Below, piece by piece: positions 1 through 8,911 of a stretch of DNA of 64,000 bases. The position numbers and the translations under genes are program-made. The notes under the pieces were generated by a model. The model was not told the origin of the DNA. It saw only the letters and a list, made by a program, of their open reading frames with translations, and did not search any database. Source of the stretch: Streptomyces uncialis (GTDB lineage Bacteria; Actinomycetota; Actinomycetes; Streptomycetales; Streptomycetaceae); assembly GCF_036250755.1 (NCBI RefSeq), contig NZ_CP109583.1, positions 1,984,001 to 2,048,000 on the forward strand. Reading direction: 5' to 3'. Every line of letters starts with the position of its first letter. Within the stretch, counting starts at the first letter, position 1.

Positions 1-204
1 GCCCGGTACAACAGCGACGAAACCGCTCAAGCCGTCACCCGCGTCAAGCAGCTCACGACCGCCGGCTGCGCCGTACTCCAGCTCACCCTCACCGCGAATT
101 CCCACCACTTGCCGGGGACCACCTTGCTGCACCTGCCCCAGCCCTCCAGCGCTCCCGTCGCCATCGCCACTGCGGCCACAAACGCCATCCGCAGGACACG
201 CTGA
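1..204 (+). CDS. 3' end of an unidentified gene (partial)
   Basis: An open frame enters from the left edge and ends at TGA 202-204, giving a 67-residue C-terminal piece. It is polar and Thr/Ala-rich with no motif I recognise. The next gene follows on the same strand after about 145 bases. Function unknown; the N-terminus lies outside the window. Confidence 0.4.
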   Translation, partial: ARYNSDETAQAVTRVKQLTTAGCAVLQLTLTANSHHLPGTTLLHLPQPSSAPVAIATAATNAIRRTR

Positions 205-349
205 GACGACGCAGAAGGCAGAAGCGTCCCCGAGACCACCGCCAAGCGCTCCGGACCACCTCCGTCCGCCGCATGACTCGTGCATCTGATGCACGACCCT
301 CCGCAACGACGCAGGCCACCACCCCAACCGCCAACGAAAGGGACTCGAT

Positions 350-904
350 TTGAAGCCCCAGACCAGCAGCCCGACCTCGAACGCAACGCCCATCAAACGG
401 AATTCCCCGGGGGTCCGGAAAAGCTGGACGGTTGCCCACACCTGTGGACACGAGATCACGCACGACCTATCCGGCCGCCCCGCCGACAAGCGCGCAGGAT
501 TCGCACGCTGGCTCGGCGGCCGGGACTGCACCGACTGCTGGAAAGCCACCCGCGACAGCGACACAGCCAGCCGGGAGGAATGGCTCGCCGCCAAGCGCGC
601 CGAAGAACAGGAAGCCGCCACCGCGTGGGCCCGACAGTTCGACATGCCGCCGCTGGAGGGCCCGGAGAAGGCCCTGGCGTGGGGCGAGCGGTCGCGTCAC
701 CAGCTGATGACCGCCGCCCATACCGCCCTGGTCGCCGAAGGGACCTGGGACGAGGCCGACTGGGCCGTCCTGGAGGAGAAGACCCGTACCGTCTCACGAG
801 CCGGGTGGTGGATCGACCAGCGCGATGCCGATGGCACTGACCTGCCCGAACTCCTCGACGCCGCGGCCGACGCTGATCGCGGGACGGAGAACCCGTACCG
901 GTAG
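350..904 (+). CDS. Conserved actinobacterial plasmid-type hypothetical protein
   Basis: A 184-residue protein read from a TTG codon with a GAAAGGGA ribosome site just upstream. The N-terminal third has a Cys/His cluster (HTCGHE near residue 30, CTDC near residue 60) that could bind one zinc; the rest is rich in Trp, Glu and Ala and predicted helical. I know no function for it. It opens a plus-strand run of small hypothetical and DUF317 genes of the kind found on Streptomyces conjugative elements. The TTG start is unusual but well placed. Confidence 0.6.
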   Translation: MKPQTSSPTSNATPIKRNSPGVRKSWTVAHTCGHEITHDLSGRPADKRAGFARWLGGRDCTDCWKATRDSDTASREEWLAAKRAEEQEAATAWARQFDMPPLEGPEKALAWGERSRHQLMTAAHTALVAEGTWDEADWAVLEEKTRTVSRAGWWIDQRDADGTDLPELLDAAADADRGTENPYR

Positions 905-927
905 GCGCGGGGCTCTATAGCTGATGA

Positions 928-983
928 TGCCCGGTTCGTGAAACCGGGGATTCTGCGGACTCTTGAATCCTCCCCACCGCCAC
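928..983 (+). promoter_or_regulatory. Dispersed hairpin/promoter element, copy A
   Basis: A 7-bp inverted repeat, CCCGGTT at 930-936 and AACCGGG at 942-948, is followed by GGATTCTGCGGACTCTTGAA and a CTCC/CCGCCAC tail. It ends 25 bases before the GTG start of the next gene. Related copies lie at 25338-25395 and 49172-49220, two of the three sitting just upstream of plus-strand genes, so an operator or promoter role is inferred. Confidence 0.5.
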
Positions 984-1008
984 CCGCGCTCTGTGGAAGG
1001 ACTCCGCC

Positions 1009-1428
1009 GTGTCCCACGCTTCCCGCCCGCCCTATGTTCCCGACGACATGCTCACGCCCCACCGGGACATCACCCACGTCCATTTCCGGCCCGGTGACCA
1101 CGTGATGGTCGTCAAAGGCGTGGCGGGCGGGGAGTTGTGGGGTGAGGCGATGACGGTCGTCACCCCGTCCTGGCACACGCCGACGGACGAGGACGGATGG
1201 CGGCTGCGCAACCCGTCCGGCGGTCGGCAGACCTACGTCACCGCGCACCCCCGCTACATGATCCACCCCTCCCGCCGGTGCCCGGACTGCCTGATCCACC
1301 TGCGGGCGATGGAGGACTACCTCCTGCCGAAGCTGATCTCGGCGGGTGAGCCGGTGGACTGCGGCTGGTACTCGGTCACCGTGCTCAACCATCTGGTGCA
1401 CACCGACGACGCGCGGAGCGGCCGGTGA
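1009..1428 (+). CDS. Hypothetical protein of a mobile element
   Basis: A 139-residue protein starting at GTG with GGAAGG about 10 bases upstream. It contains a CPDC motif near residue 92 and a His/Trp-rich middle, but no family I can name. Its stop overlaps the start of the next gene (GTGA overlap at 1425), indicating translational coupling. Hairpin element A lies directly upstream, so this may be the first gene of an operon. Confidence 0.55.
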   Translation: MSHASRPPYVPDDMLTPHRDITHVHFRPGDHVMVVKGVAGGELWGEAMTVVTPSWHTPTDEDGWRLRNPSGGRQTYVTAHPRYMIHPSRRCPDCLIHLRAMEDYLLPKLISAGEPVDCGWYSVTVLNHLVHTDDARSGR

Positions 1429-2289
1429 TCCCCCGCATGTGGGGGCGGAGCCTCCTGGCTGCCGACGCTCTCGAAGAGGCGCTGGGCCGTCCTGTTGTCG
1501 AGACGGAGGGCCTGACCAGCCACACGGTCGTGGCTCACTGGAACCGTCTGGACTACCACACCGAGGGGGAACAGGAGGGGTGGACTTCCGTCGGCTGGGC
1601 CGAGCACCTCGACGACCCCGCCCTGGAGTTCTCGTTCACCGCCGACGCCCGGGGGAACCGCGAGCCGGTCTTCCACCTGTCGGTCGAACTCCATCCCGGG
1701 GACTGCGAACTGGAGCCGGCGGAGTGGAAGGAGATCGCTCACCGCTTCGCCCGCGCCAGCGGCATCGCACCGCCGGGTGACGAGCAGGCGTGCCGCTGGA
1801 TCGTTGTCCAGGCCCAGCCCGGCCGCCTCGACCTGCTGGCCAGCCTGATCCGCCTCGACGGCACCTGGCAGAACCAGCCCTCCCAGCTCCCGCGGCATCT
1901 CGCGGCGGAGTCCCGCCGCATCGAAGCCGACCTCGGGCTCCGCCCCCCCCTCGCCGCCCCGGTGAGCCGGACGCGGATGCGCGAGTCAACGTCGCCGATG
2001 CGGGTGCGCATATCGGTCTGGTGCTCCGTCAGCCGGCCGACGAGACGAACGGCCCACTGGCCATGGTGCGCGGGTCGAGTACTCCGCCCACCGCCTCACC
2101 GAACTGCCCGGAGGGTACGGGCCCGAGGCCGGACAGCATCTGGAATGGACCGCGCGCCACCTTCACGTCCTCCAGCAGGACCTCGACACCACCGCCGCCA
2201 CCCTGAGCCGCGCGGACCGAAGCGTCCCGCCGTCATCGGGTGCCGCCGCCCGACCGCCCGCGCCCCGAGCGCACCGTTCCCGGACCTGA
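1425..2289 (+). pseudogene. Relaxase-like/mobilization-associated protein, two frameshifts
   Basis: The first frame encodes a convincing 170-residue N-terminus (MIPRMWGRSLLAADALEEAL, then a run with THTVVAHW-like and FHLSVELHPGD segments) that I associate with relaxase-like plasmid proteins of Streptomyces, by memory only. At the C8 run 1943-1950 coding quality moves to another frame, and near 2070 to the third frame, where a helical C-terminus (HRLTELPGGYGPEAGQHLEW) runs to TGA 2287-2289. The gene as given cannot make the full protein. Sequencing error is the alternative, but other frameshifts cluster in the same region while cas and chromosomal genes are clean. Confidence 0.5.
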
Positions 2290-3010
2290 CCGAACAGAGA
2301 GCCGTCCTTGTCCTTGGCCCACCGCTTCCTGACCCTCCAGCGGGGACGAGCACTCCGGTGAGGTCCTCGCCCGGGGAGGCGGTCCGGAAGCCCACAGCAT
2401 TCTGGAACGCACGGGTTTCGTTCCCGTCATGCGCACCCACGAGCAGTGCCACCGGCTGCCTACCGGCCCCGACCACGGCGAGGAGATACGGCTCGCCACC
2501 TGCGCCGTCGCCCGGCTCCGCACCGTCGGCCATCCCCTCCAGTGCGACGAAGCGTTCGACACCGACACCCGCGAGGCGCGCTGTCTCCCCCTCGGCACCC
2601 AGGTAGGCAGCCTCGCGGACAACATCCGGGCGACGACCAGCGGCGAGGTCGCCGACATCAGGGACGAGGTGACGGCCGCATACGACGGCATCTTCGCCGG
2701 ACTCGCCACAGTTCTCGCCGCCACGGCCGACTTCCACCAGGGCCTCGGCCATCCTGCGGACAAACAGATGGCCGAGCGGCTGCGCTCTCGCCCTGCACGG
2801 GCTCGGCGCCGTCGCCGCCGACCTGCGCGGTATCCGCACCGGCATCGCCGACCGTCACACGCCCCACCCGACACGGTCGGTGTGCAGCGGCGAGGTCCCG
2901 CCCGACGGACGCGCAACCTCCGCCGTCCGCGCATGCCCACCCCCGGCGCCCCGCACCCCGTCCGCGGCTGCTCCGGCCGCGGACCCCATCCGCAGAGGAA
3001 CCTGTTGCCC
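2286..3010 (+). pseudogene. Hypothetical plasmid-type protein, several frameshifts
   Basis: Coding continues from CTG 2286 (LTEQRAVLVL), where an ATG overlapping the upstream stop would be expected. It then needs frame corrections near 2314 and 2340 before an open stretch with MRTHEQCHRLPTG at 2429. That stretch is good to about 2785 (ATADFHQGLGHPADKQMAER) and then moves frame again, to LALHGLGAVAADLRGIRTGI and a CSGEVPP/VRACPPP tail. At least three indels are needed to rebuild one protein of about 235 residues. The family has no function known to me. The end coordinate is approximate. Confidence 0.4.
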
Positions 3011-3760
3011 GACACCCCTGACACCCACGACCTGGAGTCGTTCGCCATCGCCCTCGCCGACGCACTCCCCGGCACCTGGCGCAGCGCCTACCACCAGCAC
3101 ACCGACCATCCCGAACAGTTCTCCCGTGCCGAGGACGTGTGGGACATGAACCTCGTCTCCGGCGCCCTGGCCCAGCGTGTGCTGGGGCAGGACGCGGTAG
3201 TGACCCGCGACGACGGAACACGGCTCTACGTGATCGGCCGCCCCGGCACCGAGGAGTTTCTCGTCGGCGCCATGGCCCCGCCAGGCATCGGTCCCGAGGC
3301 GTTCCGAGGGGTGCGCGAACCGGACGGGATCGCCGTACCGGACGACGCGTCCCGTGCCGTGGAGGACATCGTCGTCGATCTGCTGCCCCGCTACGACAAG
3401 GCCCTCGCCCAGGTCCAGGACAACGACGTACACCCGGCGGCCGTCGCGGCACCCACGCCCGCCCGGGAGGCCGTGACGATGACCTGGTTCGACGACGGGC
3501 TGCTCGCCGCGCAGCCCGGGAGCCAGAAGGCTGCAGCCGTCCTGCACACGAACGGATTCGTCTGGGACCCGGCGGAGAAGGCGTTCGTCCTGTCCGGTGA
3601 CGACATCGCCCGCCAGGCGCAGGCCGCCCAAGCCGTCGGTGCGCAGCTGTCCGTGCTGGGGATCGGCACCGTGGTGCGGCATCCGCCGAACCGGCCCGCC
3701 CCCGCCACGGCACCTGCGGCGCAGCCGCAGCGCGCCAGGTCTGCCGTCCGCGCCCGATGA
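3005..3760 (+). CDS. Hypothetical protein of a mobile element
   Basis: A 251-residue protein from TTG 3005, which follows GAGGA at a good distance. It has an N-terminal alpha/beta domain (RLYVIGRPGTEEFLVGAM near residues 78-96), a linker rich in Ala and Pro, and a C-terminal half with TMTWFDDGLL and AVLHTNGFVWDPAEKAFVLS. The tail is basic and Pro/Ala-rich. No catalytic motif was recognised. An upstream extension in the same frame is not credible because it belongs to the preceding broken gene read out of frame. Confidence 0.55.
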   Translation: MPDTPDTHDLESFAIALADALPGTWRSAYHQHTDHPEQFSRAEDVWDMNLVSGALAQRVLGQDAVVTRDDGTRLYVIGRPGTEEFLVGAMAPPGIGPEAFRGVREPDGIAVPDDASRAVEDIVVDLLPRYDKALAQVQDNDVHPAAVAAPTPAREAVTMTWFDDGLLAAQPGSQKAAAVLHTNGFVWDPAEKAFVLSGDDIARQAQAAQAVGAQLSVLGIGTVVRHPPNRPAPATAPAAQPQRARSAVRAR

Positions 3761-3762
3761 AG

Positions 3763-4010
3763 CCTTGCGGGCGACGGAACAGCTCCTGGCCCTGCTCGCC
3801 CAAATCGGCCTGCACCGACAGGCCCTGGCCACCGCAGGAGCCACCTACGTGTGACACGAGGCCCTGAGGCCGAGGCCGAGCAGAATCGTCTCGTCACCCG
3901 GGCCGCCCCGGCACTCCTCATAGCCGGATACTTCGTCAGCATCACCGACGACATCGTCGACCCGGCCGCCTACCAGGAAGCCGTCGCGCAGTACCGGAGC
4001 AGCAGCCCGC
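3763..4010 (+). pseudogene. Small gene remnant(s), reading frame unclear
   Basis: Two short protein-like stretches follow one another: a helical Leu-rich one (DEALRATEQLLALLAQIGLH) ending at TGA 3854, and one from GTG 3851 with LLIAGYFVSITDDIVDP and AAYQEAVAQYR. After about 4010 the second loses coding character and runs into Pro/Arg-rich shadow. They may be two tiny coupled genes or parts of one broken gene. No function can be assigned. Confidence 0.25.
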
Positions 4011-4110
4011 CGCGGCGGGTACGGCCCCGTGCCCTGACCGGCAGCCGCGCCGACGCCTGCTGTTACCCGACCCGCGTCGGGGTCGGGGTCGGGCCACCCC
4101 TATCACGCGC

Positions 4111-4308
4111 ATGTTCCTCCCTGGAGTTCCGGCAATCCCCGACCGCACGCCCCCGTCCATCAGCACGTCCCGGCCGCCCCGGCTGGCCGTGTTCCTCGTC
4201 CGCCGCTATCTGCGCGCCTGCACCCCCATCAGCCGCGGACGACCGCATCCGCTCGCCCCCGCCGACTGGGTGGCCTTCCACGAAGCCCGCTGCGGCCAGC
4301 ACCTTTGA
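4111..4308 (+). CDS. Small hypothetical protein
   Basis: A possible 65-residue protein whose second half looks real: RLAVFLVRRYLRACTPISRG followed by a WVAFHEARCGQHL ending. The first 20 residues are Pro/Ser-rich and the start is doubtful. It sits between two hypothetical genes on the same strand, ending 32 bases before the next ATG. No known family recognised. Confidence 0.35.
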   Translation: MFLPGVPAIPDRTPPSISTSRPPRLAVFLVRRYLRACTPISRGRPHPLAPADWVAFHEARCGQHL

Positions 4309-4340
4309 GCGTCCCCATCATCTCTGTGTCCGGGAGGACC

Positions 4341-4730
4341 ATGACCGACACGAATCCCTACCACGTACGCCTCGCCGGGGAGATCGCCCGGCAGATCGAC
4401 CAGCTCGCCGGACACCTCGTTCAGGCCCCGCCCCGCGAGGCCGCCCAGATCATCGCCACGGTCCTCGATCCGGACGGCGGCGTCCTCGGGCGGATCACCA
4501 CGTTGCTGGCCACCGCCTCCCACTACGCGAAGGACCGCACCGAGAACAGGGTGTTCCCGCCCGAGGTGTGGCTCGCTCTCGGGCGCGCCGCGAACGAACT
4601 CCATGACGTGGGTCTGGACCTCGACGCGTACGCGGACACGTTCCGGCAGCTCGCCCGGCGAACGGCGGCCGACGGCACGGCCCCGCCCCCGAAGCCCGCC
4701 GACGGGTCTGCTCCGGGGAGGGGCCGGTGA
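4341..4730 (+). CDS. Hypothetical helical protein coupled to a DUF317 gene
   Basis: A 129-residue, mostly helical acidic protein. I chose ATG 4341 because GGGAGG lies just upstream; a GTG 36 bases earlier has no such site. Repeated Ala/Leu helices (LAGEIARQIDQLAGHLV, LGRAANELHDVGLDLDAYAD) suggest a coiled or bundled fold. Its stop overlaps the GTG of the DUF317 gene (GTGA at 4727), so the two are coupled. Function unknown. Confidence 0.55.
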   Translation: MTDTNPYHVRLAGEIARQIDQLAGHLVQAPPREAAQIIATVLDPDGGVLGRITTLLATASHYAKDRTENRVFPPEVWLALGRAANELHDVGLDLDAYADTFRQLARRTAADGTAPPPKPADGSAPGRGR

Positions 4731-5530
4731 GCAAGCAGTTCTGGGACGAGCGGAACGCCCGGCCCCAGCAGCACTACCTCGTCGAGCCCCGGTACCTGGC
4801 CGGCGGAGGTGACCTGCGGCATGTGACCGAGTACCTGCGCGCCTCCGGCTGGAAGGACCTCTCCAGGGCCGGCGGGCCGATCGTCTTCGACAGCCCCGAC
4901 AGGACTGTGCGTCTCGGCTTCGACCCGCTCGTCCGGCCCGGCGGCTGGACCATCCGCGGCAAGGCCAGCGGCCACCAGGAGACGTGGCACGCCGCCCTCG
5001 GTCACCAGACTCCGGTGGAGATCGTCGCCGGGTTCACCGACGCGCTCACCCGGTCGGGCTCCGCCCACGCCCCCAACCCGTGGGCGCCCCTGGAACGCCA
5101 GGGGTGGGAGGCCAAGCCGGGCCCGCAGGTCACCGCTGTCAGCCCTGACCAGAATGCCTGGATGCAGTGGCACGAGTCCGGGGCGGGCGAGGCGCACTGG
5201 TGGGCCTCGGCACGTACCGAGCACGGCACGGCGTGGCACGCGGTCTTCAGCCCCACCACCCCGATGCACCTGGTGGAGGCGTTCAGCGCGGCGCTGGCCG
5301 ACCCGAAGCCGGTGATGCGGCCGCGCGGGATGTTCCCGCCCAGCACCCGGATCCGCACCACCTCCGTCTCCGTCCGGCCCGCAGAGCTGTCCGCGTGGCA
5401 ACAGGCACGCATCACCGCCGCCCGCGCCGCCGTCTGGGCACGGAGCAACTGGGCCGGGGCCCGCCCCCGCACCACCACGCCCGCCGCAGTTCCGTACTCA
5501 CCTACCGGGCAGGCCCACGCGCGCCGCTGA
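4727..5530 (+). CDS. DUF317 domain-containing protein
   Basis: A 267-residue protein with the DUF317 layout: an LVEPRYLAGGGDLRHVTEYL start, a GWTIRGKASGHQETWHAALG strand segment, a TPVEIVAGFTDAL helix, and a second similar half (HWWASARTEHGTAWHAVFSP, TPMHLVEAFSAALADP) followed by an Arg/Ala-rich tail. DUF317 proteins are common on Streptomyces plasmids and conjugative elements, usually in several copies; their role is not established. At least three more members lie at 6729, 8124 and 22782. Confidence 0.75.
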   Translation: MSKQFWDERNARPQQHYLVEPRYLAGGGDLRHVTEYLRASGWKDLSRAGGPIVFDSPDRTVRLGFDPLVRPGGWTIRGKASGHQETWHAALGHQTPVEIVAGFTDALTRSGSAHAPNPWAPLERQGWEAKPGPQVTAVSPDQNAWMQWHESGAGEAHWWASARTEHGTAWHAVFSPTTPMHLVEAFSAALADPKPVMRPRGMFPPSTRIRTTSVSVRPAELSAWQQARITAARAAVWARSNWAGARPRTTTPAAVPYSPTGQAHARR

Positions 5531-5757
5531 GCCCCGCCTCGCCGCAAGGGGACCACGGCGCGCCGGACATCACCCACCGTCATCCGACTCACACCGTCTC
5601 CGCCGCCACCCTCACTCGTGCCGCAGACCCACCGGCCCCGTCTGCGCATCGCGCAGAGCCCAGGTCACGAGCCCGGACCCCCGTGCTTCCCCCTACCGCC
5701 GCCGGGGCACACCGGGTCGGCCGAGCACAGCCGCTGACCACCCTGGCCGAGCCCGCC

Positions 5758-5979
5758 GTGCCCGGCCCCGCCACATATCCGCAACGTCATCAGGAGCCCT
5801 TTCCCATCCCTGACCTCACCCCGGCCCCTGCCGCGCCGTCCCGGCTGCGCCGCCTGGCCAGATCCCTGATCCGCCGCTCCTCTTCCGCCCCGAGGGCAGA
5901 GCGCGAGCGCCGCGATCCCCCGGTCATCCCCACCTACTGGGGGCCGCTCCTCGAAACGCATCGCCGCCAGAACTCCTGA
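5758..5979 (+). CDS. Small basic hypothetical protein
   Basis: A possible 73-residue protein from GTG 5758 to TGA 5979. The conserved-looking part is RLRRLARSLIRRSS, then ERRDPPVIPTYWGPLLETH. A better ribosome site, AGGAG at 5792-5796, precedes an in-frame ATC at 5806 rather than a normal start, which would give a 57-residue protein. Function unknown. Confidence 0.3.
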   Translation: MPGPATYPQRHQEPFPIPDLTPAPAAPSRLRRLARSLIRRSSSAPRAERERRDPPVIPTYWGPLLETHRRQNS

Positions 5980-5998
5980 CGTCCCCGCCCGGACCGCA

Positions 5999-6688
5999 GT
6001 GGAAGGACCCCCGCACCACGCCGCTCCGTCCCGGCCGCGGGGCGGAGCGGTCGAGCCCGAAGGAACGACCATCGACCCGATCACCCAGCCCGACGACCAT
6101 CTCGCCCGGCTCGACCGCTTCCTCCGCCAAGCGGCAGCGATCATGCACGCCTTCGAGCGCGATCCCGCGCAGCAGCAGGACGGCGACGGCCGACCGACGG
6201 ACGGCGAAGCGTTCGGCTGGGCCGCCCACCGCCGCGACCGCACCCTGTGGGAAGCGTTCCGGCCGGTTCGCGAACATGCCAATGCGATGCTCGCCACCGC
6301 CGCCGCGCAGCTCAACCAGATCCCCGGCGCGTACCGCGGCGCGTGGGAGTCCAGGATCACCGCTCTGTCCCATGCGGCCGAAAGCCAGGCCACGGAGCAC
6401 GACCGCGCCATCGACCGGCTGCGGAACCATCTGGTGAAGGGCGACTCCGGCGTGGCCGCCGTCGACTGTATCCTCACCGAGTTCTACGACGAAGCCTGGC
6501 CCGCGCTCGGCACCTGGGCCGTCGGCGCCAGCGCGGTCACCGAACTCGACGCCGCCGTCAGTCCCCGGGCCGCGGCCGAACGCAAGCGGTCCAGCCTCCG
6601 CCCCGCAGCTCGCGGCTCCTCCAGCGGCGCCGTTGAGAGGGCACTGGCGCCCGGCCCGACTCCTTCGCGTCGGCAGGGCCACCGGTGA
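5999..6688 (+). CDS. Hypothetical protein, paralogue of the 7609-8127 product
   Basis: Up to 229 residues from GTG 5999, which has no ribosome site. A strong GAAGGA site at 6059-6064 instead sits just before an in-frame ATC at 6071 (IDPITQPDDHLARLDRFLRQ), the more natural protein start. The body is helical: a WEAFRPVREHANAMLATAAA stretch and YDEAWPALGTWA near the middle. The same pattern (FEPIALIAARL, AAWPLLEEWAL) occurs in the gene at 7609, so the two are likely paralogues. Each is next to a DUF317 gene. Function unknown. Confidence 0.5.
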   Translation: MEGPPHHAAPSRPRGGAVEPEGTTIDPITQPDDHLARLDRFLRQAAAIMHAFERDPAQQQDGDGRPTDGEAFGWAAHRRDRTLWEAFRPVREHANAMLATAAAQLNQIPGAYRGAWESRITALSHAAESQATEHDRAIDRLRNHLVKGDSGVAAVDCILTEFYDEAWPALGTWAVGASAVTELDAAVSPRAAAERKRSSLRPAARGSSSGAVERALAPGPTPSRRQGHR

Positions 6689-6728
6689 GCCCGGCTCCGG
6701 TTCCGGCGACCGGACTGTGGAGTGCGCC

Positions 6729-7547
6729 GTGCTGAGCCGGCAGCAGTTGGACGTCTTCGCCGACGATCACACCGGAATCCTCGACGACATCGCACCCCGG
6801 TATCTGGCCGGGCCGGGGGACGCCCGCCACATCACCCACGCGCTGGCCGCCGCCGGGTGGAAAGTCAGGTCCGATCCGCTCGCCCCGGTGGTCGACCTGG
6901 TCAGCCCCGACCTGCGCTACCGGCTGCGGCACGAGCCGCAGACCATGGCGGGCGGTGCGGTGTGGCGCCTGCGTAGCAACGACCCTCACGAACACTGGTA
7001 CGCGCAGTTCACCGCGATCCCCGCGGAGATCCTCGCCGGCCTCACGGACCAGCTAGTCCTGCCGCGCCCGGTAAAGGAGCCGCCCTGTGTGTGGGATCTG
7101 CTGGCCGACGCCGACTGGAGCCACACCACCTCGCACGGCGACGGCGCCGAGGCCCGGTCTCCCGACGCGCTGGTCAGCGTCGAGCACCGGCGGATCGCTG
7201 AGGGCTACGAGGGTCGCGCGTGGCGGATCGAGGTCCGGCCCAGGCCGGACGAAGGGCCGGTGATCTGGACCGCCTGGATCGCGTACGAGCCCCCGCCGCA
7301 CCTGATCAGCGCACTGGCGGCCACGCTCGCCGACCCCGCGCCGCTGCAGCGCACCTGGACACAGAACAGGGCGCACTACAGCGCCCGGCGCACCGAGAGC
7401 CGGGTGACCTCCGAGGCGCACGTCGCGGCCCACCGCGCCCGTATCGAGACGGTCCGCGCCAGAGTCCGGGCCGCCCGCCGCGCCAACTCCCCGGCCAGCA
7501 CGACGCCTTCACCCGCCCCACCCCCATCGCTACGACAGGCAAGGTGA
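6729..7547 (+). CDS. DUF317 domain-containing protein
   Basis: About 272 residues. I chose GTG 6729 because GGAG lies at a good distance; GTG 6717 is an alternative. It has the DUF317 signature IAPRYLAGPGDARHITHALA, a WRLRSNDPHEHWYAQFTAIP strand pair and AEILAGLTDQL, then a second repeat (WTAWIAYEPPPHLISALAAT). The C-terminal tail is Arg/Ala-rich and helical (AHRARIETVRARVRAARRA). Function unknown; typical of Streptomyces mobile elements. Confidence 0.7.
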   Translation: MLSRQQLDVFADDHTGILDDIAPRYLAGPGDARHITHALAAAGWKVRSDPLAPVVDLVSPDLRYRLRHEPQTMAGGAVWRLRSNDPHEHWYAQFTAIPAEILAGLTDQLVLPRPVKEPPCVWDLLADADWSHTTSHGDGAEARSPDALVSVEHRRIAEGYEGRAWRIEVRPRPDEGPVIWTAWIAYEPPPHLISALAATLADPAPLQRTWTQNRAHYSARRTESRVTSEAHVAAHRARIETVRARVRAARRANSPASTTPSPAPPPSLRQAR

Positions 7548-7608
7548 CACCACCATCTCCGCGCACGACCCCCGACCCGATGCCCTGCTGGCCGCCTTCC
7601 TCACGCGT

Positions 7609-8127
7609 ATGAACCAGCTCCAGGACGCGTGGGAGTCCTACATCGACACGCACACCGATCCGAGCGGCGTTCCGTACGACGACGAGGTCCACCAGCAGGT
7701 CGAATTCCAGCGCAACGCGGAAGCCTGGGCGGCGTTCGAGCCCATCGCACTGATCGCCGCACGGCTTGTGACCTCCGGTGAACAGCACCGGCCCCGTCTT
7801 GCCGCCGACCTGGTCCAGCCCAGATGGGGCTGGCAGCTCTCGGTACTCACCGCCGCCACCCACCACCTCGACACCATCGGCACCTCGGCCGAGCAGGCTC
7901 TCAGTGAGCTTCCGCCCGGCGCCGGGCCCGGCAGCAACGCCCATGACGCGGTGCTCGCCGCGCGGAACAGTGCCGCGTGGCCGCTGCTGGAGGAGTGGGC
8001 CCTGCATGCCCCGGCCGTCGTCGGCATCCGCGCGGCAACGGTCGGGACGGACCAGCCGCGGCTGACCACCTCCGCCCCTGCCCGGCCGGTGACCGATGCC
8101 TCCACCACACCGGCGGCACGCCGGTGA
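7609..8127 (+). CDS. Hypothetical protein, paralogue of the 5999-6688 product
   Basis: 172 residues from the first ATG; a helical protein with AWAAFEPIALIAARLV and AAWPLLEEWALHAPAVVGIR segments that mirror the upstream paralogue. The natural start may be further upstream: the frame is open there, and AAGG at 7541 precedes an in-frame ATC at 7555, again a non-standard start. Its stop overlaps GTG 8124 of the next DUF317 gene. Function unknown. Confidence 0.5.
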   Translation: MNQLQDAWESYIDTHTDPSGVPYDDEVHQQVEFQRNAEAWAAFEPIALIAARLVTSGEQHRPRLAADLVQPRWGWQLSVLTAATHHLDTIGTSAEQALSELPPGAGPGSNAHDAVLAARNSAAWPLLEEWALHAPAVVGIRAATVGTDQPRLTTSAPARPVTDASTTPAARR

Positions 8128-8879
8128 CCAGCGGGAGCACCGCCGTCCAGGCCCTGCTCTCCCCACGCGCTGTGGCCGGCGGCGGGAACCCGGCGGTCAC
8201 CGTCCCGATCCACCGGGCGGCCGGGTGGAGCCACGAACAAGACCCGCTGCTGCCCCTCCTGTTGTCCAGCCCCCATCAGCAGACCCTGCTGCGCCTGGAG
8301 CCGAACCCGGACGGGCAGTGGTGGACGCTCCAGCACACGCGGACAAGCGCTGGTCCAGGGTGGTCGGCCAGCTTCGGGGCCCGGACTCCCGTAGAGATCA
8401 GCGCCGCCCTCACCGACCCTCCGATCCGGCAGCCGGGCGCCCCGGCAGAATCCGATCCGTACACCCCCGCTCGTGGAGAACGGCAGGGTACCCAGGCCGT
8501 ATGTCAGTGGTCTCCCGTCTCCCGACGGCCTGACCATGATCACGAAGGCCCCCGAGAAGGGTCCCGGGAGCTGGCTGGTCACGACCCTCGAAAAGAGGAA
8601 CGGCGTTCCTCTGTGGCGGGCCTGGTTCAGCCGTCACACGCCCCCGCGTCTCGTCACGGCGTTCACCCGCGCGCTGGGCGACCCAGCGCCGCTGGTCCAG
8701 GACCCCTGGGCCTGCCGCCCAACGTCTGCGGCCTGTCGCGGAGGCGTGCGGTCCCGGCGGAGGAGGTGGCCCACGCGCCGGAGCACCGCGTCCAGCAGCT
8801 GACGTCCCGCCCCTCGAACGCGCCGGAGGCAGGTCCGCGTGCTCCGCGCGTTCCTGCCCCGCACCGCCGCACCCGCTGA
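8124..8879 (+). pseudogene. DUF317 domain-containing protein, two frameshifts
   Basis: From GTG 8124 the frame gives a DUF317-type N-terminus (AVTVPIHRAAGWSHEQDPLL, WWTLQHTRTSAGPGWSASFG, TPVEISAALTDP). Near 8465, in a C-rich run, coding moves frame to PYVSGLPSPDGLTMITKAPE and RAWFSRHTPPRLVTAFTRAL. Near 8702 it returns to the original frame, giving GLPPNVCGLSRRRAVPAEEV and a basic end at 8879. The two shifts compensate, so the C-terminus is in the starting frame, but the middle third is lost in a simple translation. Confidence 0.5.
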
Positions 8880-8911
8880 CCCCAGTCACCTTCTCCCCTG
8901 GACCGTCCCGC